Assembly (NCBI RefSeq): GCF_011682235.2
Contig: NZ_CP076718.1
Coordinates: 2,803,134 to 2,867,133, forward strand
Length of the DNA: 64,000 nt
Reading direction: 5' to 3'
DNA from: Rhodocaloribacter litoris
GTDB taxonomy: Bacteria > Bacteroidota > Rhodothermia > Rhodothermales > ISCAR-4553
Shown: in pieces, positions 26,212 through 34,256 of the stretch
Numbering within the stretch: position 1 is the stretch's first letter
Layout of the letters: each line of letters begins with the position of its first letter
Notes under the pieces: model-generated
Told to the model about the DNA's origin: nothing
Database searches by the model: none
What the model saw: the letters and a program-made list of their open reading frames with translations, nothing else
Made by a program: the position numbers and the translations under genes

Positions 26212-26883
26212 ATGAAACACGTTTTGCTCCCGTTGCTGCTGGTGCTGGCGCTGGCCGGATGCCGCAGCACCGAACCGATGACGCCTGCCCCGGCGGCGGA
26301 CACAGCGACCCCGGCGACCGCCGGGCTGGAAGCCCTCTACTGGGCCCGGCAGGACAGCGCCCGCACCCGCTTCACCGAGGCCGACGTGCACTTCGTCACC
26401 GGCATGATCGTGCACCACGCGCAGGCGCTCGTCATGTCCGCGCTGGCGCCCACGCACGACGCCGGCCCGGCGGTGCGCCGCCTCACGGCCCGCATCCTCA
26501 ACGCCCAGCGAGACGAGATCGCCACCATGCAGCAATGGCTCCGCGACCGGGGCCTGACCGTGCCCGACATCGAGATCGACGGCATACGGCTCACCGTCCA
26601 CGGCGTCGACCACCACATGATGCACATGCCGGGGATGCTCTCGCAGGCGCAACTCGAAGCCCTCGATGCCGCCCGTGGTCCTGAGTTCGACCGGCTCTTC
26701 CTCGAATACATGATCCAGCATCACCAGGGCGCCGTCGACATGGTCGAAGAGCTGTTCGCCACCGACGGCGCCGCCCTCGACGAGCAGGTCTTCAAACTGG
26801 CCTCCGATATCCAGGTGGACCAGCGGACCGAGATCGAGCGGATGCGCCTGATGCTCCAGCAGATGAACGGCGCGGGCCGGTAA
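26212..26883 (+). CDS. DUF305 lipoprotein
   Basis: Predicted envelope lipoprotein of 223 residues. It has a strong AAGGAGG 5 bases before the ATG and a lipobox LALAGC. The DUF305 four-helix, His/Met-rich pattern occurs twice: HFVTGMIVHHAQALVMSAL and FLEYMIQHHQGAVDMVEEL, with HHMMHMPGM between them. DUF305 proteins are often linked to copper or other metals. The next gene is a likely partner. Confidence 0.85.
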   Translation: MKHVLLPLLLVLALAGCRSTEPMTPAPAADTATPATAGLEALYWARQDSARTRFTEADVHFVTGMIVHHAQALVMSALAPTHDAGPAVRRLTARILNAQRDEIATMQQWLRDRGLTVPDIEIDGIRLTVHGVDHHMMHMPGMLSQAQLEALDAARGPEFDRLFLEYMIQHHQGAVDMVEELFATDGAALDEQVFKLASDIQVDQRTEIERMRLMLQQMNGAGR

Positions 26884-26930
26884 GCCGCGCCCCCGTTTAC
26901 CCCATCGCCCACACAATCCGGAAACTTCTC

Positions 26931-28931
26931 ATGAAAGGTCTGTTACGCCCTTGTTCTCACCGTGCGGGTTTTGCCGCCTCCCTGGCCGTCGCCGCCCTGC
27001 TGGGGCTGTCGGCCTGTGCGCCCCGGCCCGTTTCGCAGCCGGCGGAGGCCCCGCCCGCACCCGCCGCCTCGGCGATGCCCTCCACGTCGGCGACGCCGGC
27101 CGCCGCCCTCTCGCCCGACCCGCGCGTGGGCCTCGGCGCCGGCCTGTTCGACGCCGAAGAGGCCATCTGGAACCTGCGCAAGCTCTCCTCGACGCCCCCG
27201 CCCGAGGCGTTCGTGGGGGTGACCAACTCCGACCTGGCCTTCAAGGACCACTACGTCATCCAGGGCAACTACAACGGCATCCAGATCTGGGACATCTCGA
27301 ACCCCGAGGCGCCCGTGCTGGTGAACGGGTACGTGTGCCCCGCCTCGCAGAGCGACGTCTCCGTCTATGAGAACCTGCTCTTCGTCTCGGGCGAGGGGCT
27401 CGGCGGGCGGATCGACTGCGGCACGCAGGGCGTCCCGGAAGCGGTGAGCAAGGACCGCCTCCGCGGCATCCGTATCTTCGACATCTCGGACATCCGCAAC
27501 CCCCGCTACATCGCCAACGTGCAGACGTGCCGGGGCTCGCACACGCATTCGGTCCTCAAAGACCCGAACGACGACGAGAACGTCTACATCTACGTCTCGG
27601 GCTCGGCGCCGGTGCGCCCGGCCGAGGAGCTGCCCGGCTGCTCGGCGGCCCCGCCGGACGAGGACCCCAACTCGGCCCTGTTCCGGATCGAGGTCATCAA
27701 GGTGCCGCTGGCGCACCCCGAGCAGGCCGCCATCGTGAACTCGCCGCGCATCTTCGACAACCTGGCGGCGCCGCCCCGGCACGGCCTGGCGCCGGATGAC
27801 CGCGCCGAGATCGAGGCGGCCCGGGCCCGCGGGGCCTTCGTCGTCGAGATCTTCGGGCAGGAGCGCATCCTCCCGGATCGCTTCGTGGCGCCGATGCTGG
27901 CGGAGTTCGTCAAGCAGCGGGGCCGCACCGAGGCGACGGCCGAGGACAGCGCCGCCTTCCGGGCAGCCCTGCCGGAGATCGTCCGCCAGCGCTTCGGGGT
28001 GCAGGAAGAGACCGGCCCCGACCAGTGCCACGACATCACGCTCTACCCCGAGATCGGGCTGGCCGGCGGCGCCTGCGAGGGCTACGGCCTCCTGCTCGAC
28101 ATCACCGACCCCGTCCGGCCCCGCCGCCTCGACGCCGTGGCCGACTCCAACTTCTCGTACTGGCACTCGGCCACGTTCAACAACGACGGCACGAAGGTGC
28201 TCTTCTCGGACGAGTGGGGCGGCGGCGGCCAGCCCAAGTGCCGCGCGACCGACCCGAAAGAGTGGGGGGCCAACGCCATCTTCACGATCGAAGAGGGCAA
28301 GATGCGCTTCCACAGCTACTACAAGCTGCCGGCCCCGCAGACCCCGCTCGAAAACTGCGTCGCCCACAACGGCTCGCTCATCCCCATCCCGGGCCGTGAC
28401 GTGATGGTGCAGGCCTGGTACCAGGGAGGCATCTCGGTCTTCGACTGGACCGACCCCGACCATCCCTTCGAGATCGCCTTCCACGACCGGGGGCCTGTCT
28501 CGCCCGAGCGTATGCTCATGGGCGGGAGCTGGTCCGTCTACTGGTACAACGGACTCATTGTCAGCTCCGAGATCGCCCGGGGGCTCGACATCTTCGAGCT
28601 GACCCCGAGCCCGTACCTGAGTGCGAACGAGATCGCCGCGGCGAAAACGGTGCGGCTGAGCTACCTGAACGCGCAGGGCCAGCCGAAATTCGAATGGCCG
28701 GCCACGTTCGTGCTGGCGCGGGCCTACGTGGACCAGCTCGAGCGCTCGGGCGGGCTGAGCGCGGAACGCATCGCCGCCGTGCGGCAGGCGCTCGACCGTG
28801 CCGAGGCGGCGTCGGGTGCGGCCCGGCGGCAGGCGCTCGACCGGCTGGCCGCCGACCTGGATAGCCAGGCCGCCACTTCCTCCGACGCGGCGAAGGTCCG
28901 GATGCTCATCGACGTGGTGCGTCAGCTGTAG
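26931..28931 (+). CDS. LVIVD-repeat lipoprotein
   Basis: A 666-residue envelope lipoprotein with lipobox LGLSAC. Beta-propeller-like LVIVD repeats are visible as IQIWDISNPEAPVLVNGYV, IRIFDISDIRNPRYIANV, LLLDITDPVRPRRLDAV and ISVFDWTDPDHPFEIAF. The C-terminal ~90 residues are helical and Ala-rich. It follows the DUF305 gene by 47 bases, a common pairing. A structural or binding role is likely; no enzyme motif is seen. Confidence 0.82.
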   Translation: MKGLLRPCSHRAGFAASLAVAALLGLSACAPRPVSQPAEAPPAPAASAMPSTSATPAAALSPDPRVGLGAGLFDAEEAIWNLRKLSSTPPPEAFVGVTNSDLAFKDHYVIQGNYNGIQIWDISNPEAPVLVNGYVCPASQSDVSVYENLLFVSGEGLGGRIDCGTQGVPEAVSKDRLRGIRIFDISDIRNPRYIANVQTCRGSHTHSVLKDPNDDENVYIYVSGSAPVRPAEELPGCSAAPPDEDPNSALFRIEVIKVPLAHPEQAAIVNSPRIFDNLAAPPRHGLAPDDRAEIEAARARGAFVVEIFGQERILPDRFVAPMLAEFVKQRGRTEATAEDSAAFRAALPEIVRQRFGVQEETGPDQCHDITLYPEIGLAGGACEGYGLLLDITDPVRPRRLDAVADSNFSYWHSATFNNDGTKVLFSDEWGGGGQPKCRATDPKEWGANAIFTIEEGKMRFHSYYKLPAPQTPLENCVAHNGSLIPIPGRDVMVQAWYQGGISVFDWTDPDHPFEIAFHDRGPVSPERMLMGGSWSVYWYNGLIVSSEIARGLDIFELTPSPYLSANEIAAAKTVRLSYLNAQGQPKFEWPATFVLARAYVDQLERSGGLSAERIAAVRQALDRAEAASGAARRQALDRLAADLDSQAATSSDAAKVRMLIDVVRQL

Positions 28932-28982
28932 GCGGTATGCTTTCCGTCCGGCTCCGGGCGTGGTTCCGGAGCCGGACGGGCC

Positions 28983-29654
28983 TCAACGGGGCGCCCGCGC
29001 GGCCAGCGCCCGGATGGCGCGGCTTTCGAGGACGGGTGTGGGGGCGCCGGCCAGGCCCGCTTCCACCAGGGCACGGCCGACCTCGCCGGCGGTGGTTACG
29101 TGGTCCGGGAAGAGCCTGCGGAGCACCGGATAGAGGGGAGCGGTGACGGCATAGGCCAGCCGGTAGAGCGGGATCCGGGGCCGGGCGTCGCCCTCGGGGC
29201 GGATGAATCCCGGCCGGAAATGGTAGACCGCCCGGAACGGCAGCCGCGAAAGCGCCGCCTCCGTCTCACCTTTCACCCGGGCCCACATCATCCGGCTTCC
29301 GGCGTCGGTGCCGCTGCCCGAGACGTAACAGAACGTCATCGCCGGATTGCGCCGGGCGAGCGTTTCGGCGGCAGCCAGCGTCAGATCGTACGTGAGGCGC
29401 CGGTACGTGGCCTCGTCTTTTCCGGCCGCCGTCACGCCCAGGCAGAACAGGCACGCGTCGAACCCCGTCAGGTTCGCTTCGACGGCCGTGTAGTCGAAGA
29501 AGTCCTCCAGCACCAGCACGTCGAGGCGGGGATGGGTGTAGTCCGGGGGGCGGCGCACGACGGCGCGGACGTGGGTAACACGGGGGTCGGTCAGGGCCGC
29601 GGCCAGCGCCGCCCGACCCACCATGCCGGTGGCGCCGAAGATCAGAACCTTCAT
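28983..29654 (-). CDS. NAD(P)-binding short-chain epimerase-like protein
   Basis: A 223-residue Rossmann protein of the atypical short-chain/epimerase group. It starts MKVLIFGATGMVGRAALAAA with the nucleotide-binding GATGMVG, followed by FDACLFCLGVTAAGKDEATY and FCYVSGSGTDAGSR. The substrate is unknown. The start is two bases from the stop of the MBL-fold gene, so the two are translationally coupled. Confidence 0.82.
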   Translation of the reverse strand: MKVLIFGATGMVGRAALAAALTDPRVTHVRAVVRRPPDYTHPRLDVLVLEDFFDYTAVEANLTGFDACLFCLGVTAAGKDEATYRRLTYDLTLAAAETLARRNPAMTFCYVSGSGTDAGSRMMWARVKGETEAALSRLPFRAVYHFRPGFIRPEGDARPRIPLYRLAYAVTAPLYPVLRRLFPDHVTTAGEVGRALVEAGLAGAPTPVLESRAIRALAARAPR

Positions 29655-29655
29655 A

Positions 29656-30888
29656 TCAGGGACGGGGGATGAGGTTGAGGACACTGTCGGGCAGGCCGGT
29701 CGAGATGATGGGCGTCTCGGCGGCGGTCTGCCAGGGCACCGGCGGCCACCACGGGTCGGCGGGGTAGGTTTCGGGCGTGAGGCTTTCGCCGGGGCGCGGG
29801 AAGGCCACGGGGATGCCGGCGGCCCGGGCGGCGGCGCGTACGCGCTCGGCGGGCTCGGTCCAGCCGTGCAGGGCCAGGTCGAACAGGCCCCAGTGCACCG
29901 GCACCAGCAGGCCGCCCCGCACCATCCGGTGGGCGGCCACGGCCTGCTCCGGCCCCATGTGCACGTCGGTCCAGGCCGCGTTGTAGGCACCCGTCTCGAT
30001 GAGGGTCATGTCGAAGGGGCCGAGGCGCTCGCCGATGGCGAAGAAGTCGGGCGTCAGGGCCGAGTCGCCGCTGTACCAGAGGCGCCGGTCGCGGCCGAGG
30101 AAGGCCCAGCCGGACCACAGCGTGGCGTTGCGGTCGGTGAGGGCGCGGCCCGAGAAGTGGCGGGCGGGCGTGCTCACCAGGCGGACGCCCCGTACGCCGA
30201 CCTCCTCCCACCAGTCCAGCTCCACAATCCGCTCGGCGGGCACGCCCCAGGCTTCGAGGTGGGCCCCCACCCCCAGCGGCGCCACGAACCGGGGCACGCG
30301 CCCGGCCAGCGCCCGGATGGTGGGCATGTCGAGGTGGTCGTAGTGGTCGTGGGAGAGGACCACCGCGTCGAGGGGCGGCAGTGCGTCGAGGGGCAGCGGC
30401 GGGGCGTAGAACCGCTCGACCCCCAGCAGGGGTGACGGGGCGGCGTGGTCGCCCCAGACGGGGTCGACGAGCAGCCGCACGCCGTCGAGCTCGACGAGGA
30501 GGGTCGAGTGACCCAGCCACGTCACGCGGAGGCCGGGGACGGAGGCGGCGAAGTCGGCCGCCGTGCGCCGGACCACGGGCAGCGGTGCGCCGGGCCGCCG
30601 GTAGTCGCTGCCGCCCACCAGAAAGTCGCGCAGGACGGAGAAGGACATGCCCTGCGAGCGGGCCGGCAGGGTGTTGACGAACTGGCCGTCCCGGTAGTGC
30701 GGGGAGCGCTCCAGGCGGGCCAGCCGCTCGCCCGAGGGCCGTGCCCCGAAGGCATCCCACATGCCGGCGACGAGCGTGGCCGCCGCCGAGGCGGTGAGCG
30801 CCAGGACGCCGCCGAACACGGCCCACCACCGGCGACGCCGGGACGGGAGGCTGCGGGCGAAGGCGAGAGGGGAACGAGGATCGGGCAT
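29656..30888 (-). CDS. MBL-fold metal-dependent hydrolase (NAPE-PLD/UlaG-like)
   Basis: A metallo-beta-lactamase-fold hydrolase of about 410 residues with an N-terminal membrane anchor (about 25-45). Metal ligands are visible in TWLGHSTLLVEL, SHDHYDHLDMPT (HxHxDH), STPARHFSGRALTDRN, YSGDSALTP and PVHWGLFDLALH. The pattern matches phospholipase-D-like NAPE-PLD and UlaG lactonase relatives, so the substrate may be a phospholipid or sugar ester. An ATG at 30888 was chosen; a TTG at 30909 is also in frame. Confidence 0.83.
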   Translation of the reverse strand: MPDPRSPLAFARSLPSRRRRWWAVFGGVLALTASAAATLVAGMWDAFGARPSGERLARLERSPHYRDGQFVNTLPARSQGMSFSVLRDFLVGGSDYRRPGAPLPVVRRTAADFAASVPGLRVTWLGHSTLLVELDGVRLLVDPVWGDHAAPSPLLGVERFYAPPLPLDALPPLDAVVLSHDHYDHLDMPTIRALAGRVPRFVAPLGVGAHLEAWGVPAERIVELDWWEEVGVRGVRLVSTPARHFSGRALTDRNATLWSGWAFLGRDRRLWYSGDSALTPDFFAIGERLGPFDMTLIETGAYNAAWTDVHMGPEQAVAAHRMVRGGLLVPVHWGLFDLALHGWTEPAERVRAAARAAGIPVAFPRPGESLTPETYPADPWWPPVPWQTAAETPIISTGLPDSVLNLIPRP

Positions 30889-30996
30889 GGTGCGGGAAGG
30901 AAAGCGCAAAAGGTGTGTGGTGGTCGGAACCGGCGCCTGAGAGGCCGGCGGGGGCCGCGCCGGATATTCCGGCCGCGTTTACTGCTTCGATCGTTG

Positions 30997-31035
30997 CTTG
31001 TTTCGATTTTTGGAACATTTATTTTTGGAACCTTT
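30997..31035 (+). promoter_or_regulatory. Promoter with 15-bp tandem repeat before the marR gene
   Basis: CTTG (30997-31000), 19 bases, TATTTTTG (31020-31027) fits the Bacteroidota promoter exactly. Two 15-bp units, ATTTTTGGAACATTT (31006-31020) and ATTTTTGGAACCTTT (31021-31035), lie head to tail over it and differ at one base. They are possible binding sites for the MarR protein. Confidence 0.55.
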
Positions 31036-31091
31036 GTGGCGACGCATGGTTGGCCGGGAAAACGCGGTTTCACATCCGGCTTTCTCCGATC

Positions 31092-31541
31092 ATGTCCACG
31101 ACCGATCACGTCGAATCCTTTATCCGCGCCTTTCGTCATCTCGGGGCCCTGTACACGCGGCTGGCGGCCCGGCAGTCGGCGGTGCGGGGGGAGGCCACCA
31201 AGCAGGAGTTGCTGGCGCTGGGGGTGCTCGGGCAGAGTGGCCCGCTCCGGATGAGCGACCTGGCCGAGCGGCTGGGCATCGGGCAGAGTGCCGTCACGCC
31301 GGTGGTGGACCGCCTGGAGGCGCGGGGGCTGGCCCGTCGCACGCGCAGCCGGGCCGACCGGCGCGTCTGGCTCGTGGAACTGACGTCCGAGGGCGAGCAG
31401 GTCTTTGCCGAGGAAGACGCCGTCTACCGGGAGGTGGTCGCCGCCATGCTGGCGCCGCTCGATCCCTCCGAACGGGCGACCCTTGCGGCGCTGATGGAAA
31501 AGATCACCGCGGCCGGGATGGCGGAGGTGCCCGGTGAATGA
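31092..31541 (+). CDS. MarR-family transcriptional regulator
   Basis: A 149-residue winged-helix repressor. Its HTH is LRMSDLAERLGIGQSAVTPV and its wing is RTRSRADRRVWLVELTSEGE, a typical MarR pattern. It overlaps the methyltransferase gene, which it may regulate along with itself through the tandem repeat upstream. The ligand is unknown. Confidence 0.9.
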   Translation: MSTTDHVESFIRAFRHLGALYTRLAARQSAVRGEATKQELLALGVLGQSGPLRMSDLAERLGIGQSAVTPVVDRLEARGLARRTRSRADRRVWLVELTSEGEQVFAEEDAVYREVVAAMLAPLDPSERATLAALMEKITAAGMAEVPGE

Positions 31542-32121
31542 GTACGACCGGATCGCCGGCTGGTATGCCGGGGCGCGCGGCCCCGAGGCGGGCGTGCCCG
31601 AGGTGACGGCGCTGGCCGCGAAGCTGGAGCCGGGAGCCCGGGTGCTCGATGCCGGTTGCGGCACCGGCCTGCCCCTTGCCCGTCTCCTCGTCGACCGGGG
31701 GTGCGCCGTGGTGGGGCTGGATGCCTCGACCGAGATGCTCGCCCGGTTTCGGGCCAATGTGCCGGAGGCCGAGGCCCGTCTGGGGCGGGTGGAGGCGGTG
31801 CGGTTTGCGCCGGGGACGTTCGACGCGGTGGTGGCCTGGGGGGTGCTGTTTCACCTGCCGCCGGAGAAGCAGGCCGCGGCCCTCCGGCGCGTGGCGCAGT
31901 GGCTGCGGCCGGGGGGATGGCTCCTCTTCACCTCGGGCGACGTGGCGGGAGAACGCCGGGGGGAGATGCACGGCCGGGTGTTCCGGTACTGGTCGCTGGA
32001 TGAGGCGGGGTACCGCCGCCTGCTCGCACGGAACGGGCTATGCCTGGCGGAGGTGGCGACCGACGCCCGGGACAACGTCGTCTACCTGGCACGGCGCGTG
32101 GGGAAAGGGGGGGCGGGGTGA
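31534..32121 (+). CDS. SAM-dependent class I methyltransferase
   Basis: A 195-residue methyltransferase with the SAM-binding motif RVLDAGCGTGLPLARLL, then VVGLDASTEMLARFRAN and WLRPGGWLLFTSGD. It starts at a GTG that overlaps the end of the marR gene by 8 bases, so translation is coupled. The substrate is unknown. Confidence 0.88.
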   Translation: MNEYDRIAGWYAGARGPEAGVPEVTALAAKLEPGARVLDAGCGTGLPLARLLVDRGCAVVGLDASTEMLARFRANVPEAEARLGRVEAVRFAPGTFDAVVAWGVLFHLPPEKQAAALRRVAQWLRPGGWLLFTSGDVAGERRGEMHGRVFRYWSLDEAGYRRLLARNGLCLAEVATDARDNVVYLARRVGKGGAG

Positions 32122-32131
32122 GCCGGCCGGG

Positions 32132-32650
32132 TCAATCCCCGCCCTCGTCGAGCCGGCGGGCGTCGACGCCGCCGAGGTGCTCGAGCAGCCACCGGCGGTA
32201 GACGTCGGCCTCGGCGGTCTTGCCGGTCCAGCGGGCGCGGTTGTACATGGTCAGCGCCATCACCAGGGCGTGGTGCTGTCCGGCGCGGTCGGCCACCTGC
32301 TCGAAGCGCTCGTAGAGCCGGTCGATGAGGGCCACGCTGCGACGGGCCGTCTCCACGTCCTTGAACCCGAGCCGCCCGGCGAAGAACTTCGAGTAGACGT
32401 TCATCGGGCGGGAGGTGGACGTGTAGAGGTCGAAGTAGTCGGTGCGCAGGTCGGCTTCCTGGAGCACCGAGGCCACGTAGCTGGGCCGCACACCGGTGAG
32501 CATGGCGATGTCCTCCACCTCGCGGATGCCGGCGGCGAAGAGGGAGAGGATCTGTTCCTTCTTGGTGGTGGCGGTCTCGTCCCGGTCCGGTCCGGCGGCG
32601 GAGCCGGTCTCTTCCGGAGGGGATGGATCCCGTGTCGCGTCGTCGGGCAT
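32132..32650 (-). CDS. Conserved-looking protein with helix-turn-helix-like region, unknown function
   Basis: A 172-residue protein of no family I recognise. The N-terminal ~25 residues are acidic and Pro-rich. Residues about 28-60 (KEQILSLFAAGIREVEDIAM then LTGVRPSYVASVLQEA) look like a helix-turn-helix. The C-terminal half is helical, with FFAGRLGFKDVETARRSVAL and a WLLEHLGGVDARRL end. It is divergent from tgt with 117 bases between starts. Codon use is like its neighbours. Confidence 0.65.
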   Translation of the reverse strand: MPDDATRDPSPPEETGSAAGPDRDETATTKKEQILSLFAAGIREVEDIAMLTGVRPSYVASVLQEADLRTDYFDLYTSTSRPMNVYSKFFAGRLGFKDVETARRSVALIDRLYERFEQVADRAGQHHALVMALTMYNRARWTGKTAEADVYRRWLLEHLGGVDARRLDEGGD

Positions 32651-32767
32651 GGCACAGGGACGGAATCTTCGCAGGGGGTAGGGTCGTTCTCGGACCTTTC
32701 GACGAACCAGCACCGCGCCGGTTCTCCCCGGGACGGACCCGGCAGGTGCTTTTTCCTGGCCGAAAGG

Positions 32768-33898
32768 ATGCGGTTTACCCTGCTGCACACCGACACGGAG
32801 ACGAACGCCCGCGCCGGCTTGCTCGAGACGGATCACGGTCCGGTCGAGACGCCCATCTTCATGCCGGTGGGGACCGTCGGGAGCGTCAAGGCCGTCCAGC
32901 CGCGCGAGCTGATCGACGACGTGCAGGCGCAGATCATCCTGGGCAACACGTACCACCTCTACCTGCGGCCCGGCACCGAGGTGCTCGAACGGGCCGGCGG
33001 CCTGCACCGGTTCATGCGGTGGCCCGGCCCCATCCTCACCGACTCGGGCGGCTACCAGGTCTTCTCGCTGGCGGCGCGGCGCAAGCTCTCCGAGGAAGGC
33101 GTCCGCTTCAAGAGCCATCTCGACGGTTCCTACCACACCTTCACGCCCGAGTCCGTCATCGACATCCAGCGCCGCATCGGGGCGGACATCATGATGGTGC
33201 TCGACGAGTGCCCGCCCGGCGACGCGGCGTACGACTATGCCCGCACCTCACACGAGCTGACGCTCCGCTGGGCAGCCCGGTGCAAGCAGCGCTTCGACGA
33301 AACGGCCTGCCCCTACGGCCACGGGCAGGCCCTGTTCGCCATCGTGCAGGGGGTCGTCTACCCCGACCTCCGCCGCGAATCGGCCCGGTGCCTCGTCGAG
33401 ATGGACTTCCCCGGCTATGCCATCGGGGGGCTGTCGGTGGGCGAGCCGGCCGAACAGATGTATGCCATGGTGGAGGTGGTCTGTGCGGAGCTGCCGGCGC
33501 ACAAACCCCGCTACCTGATGGGGGTGGGAACGCCGGAGAACCTGATCGAGAACATCGCACGGGGGGTGGATATGTTCGACTGTGTGATGCCCACTCGCAA
33601 CGGGCGCAACGGCATGATCTTCACCACCGAGGGCATCCTGAACATCAAGAACCGCAAGTGGCGCACCGACTTCTCCCCGCTCGATCCGGGGCTCGACCGG
33701 TACGTTTCACAGACGTTTACGAAGGCGTACGTGCGCCACCTCTTCATCGCCGGGGAGATCCTGGGGCTGCAGATCGCCTCGCTGCAGAACCTGTCGTTCT
33801 ACCTGTGGCTGATGCGCGAGGCGCGGCGCGCCATCATGGAAGGGCGCTTTGCCGCCTGGCGGGCCGAGGTGCTTCCCCGCATCCGCCGGAGATTATAG
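32768..33898 (+). CDS. tgt: Queuine tRNA-ribosyltransferase (bacterial Tgt)
   Basis: Exchanges guanine-34 for preQ1 in tRNAs with GUN anticodons. The general-base Asp lies in LTDSGGYQVFS and the nucleophile Asp in FDCVMPTRNGRNG. The substrate loop is GGLSVGEP. The usual zinc motif CxCxxC after the SPLDP segment is replaced by Leu-x-Arg-x-x-Ser (SPLDPGLDRYVSQ), while the following His (VRHLFIAGE) remains. From memory, Bacteroidota enzymes share this loss. The length is 376 residues; AAAGG precedes the ATG. Confidence 0.94.
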   Translation: MRFTLLHTDTETNARAGLLETDHGPVETPIFMPVGTVGSVKAVQPRELIDDVQAQIILGNTYHLYLRPGTEVLERAGGLHRFMRWPGPILTDSGGYQVFSLAARRKLSEEGVRFKSHLDGSYHTFTPESVIDIQRRIGADIMMVLDECPPGDAAYDYARTSHELTLRWAARCKQRFDETACPYGHGQALFAIVQGVVYPDLRRESARCLVEMDFPGYAIGGLSVGEPAEQMYAMVEVVCAELPAHKPRYLMGVGTPENLIENIARGVDMFDCVMPTRNGRNGMIFTTEGILNIKNRKWRTDFSPLDPGLDRYVSQTFTKAYVRHLFIAGEILGLQIASLQNLSFYLWLMREARRAIMEGRFAAWRAEVLPRIRRRL

Positions 33899-34256
33899 CC
33901 GTCGGGCCCGGGCTGAAGCTCGCGGCTACGTGGCCCGTGCCGCTATCCTTCGCACCACCGGCAATGACGCTGCTTTTGACGGGGCGCCTTTGCACGGTAG
34001 ATTTCCGGCTCCATACCCCGCCTCTATCCGGCAGCCGGAACCGTCGCCAGCGCCACGTGCCGGTCTTTCCGCACGGGGGGTTGGAAGATTGAGGATTTTG
34101 GGTTTTGTTTGAAGGTCGGGATGGTTCTATGGCGGGGGTGATAATCGTTGGGAGCTCCGGCGCTCTGATGATCGCGCGGTGAAAGCGCCTGCTCCGGACG
34201 AGGCCGGGGGCGGCCCCAACGTTTCTCGCGCCCGCCGCTGCAATATCGTCAGGGTT
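33899..34256. other. Intergenic region with a dispersed repeat
   Basis: About 360 bases with no convincing gene. It holds a copy of the dispersed 27-bp repeat at 33906-33932 and an AT-richer stretch near 34090-34150 that could carry the promoter of the kinase-like gene. Confidence 0.5.
33906..33932 (+). repeat. Dispersed REP-like repeat, copy 1
   Basis: Matches the form GCCCGGGCTGAAG(C/T)(C/T)CGCGGCTACGTG that recurs between genes at 38092-38115 (inverted), 55133-55156 (partial) and 55180-55206. It contains the self-complementary CCCGGG. Confidence 0.7.
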
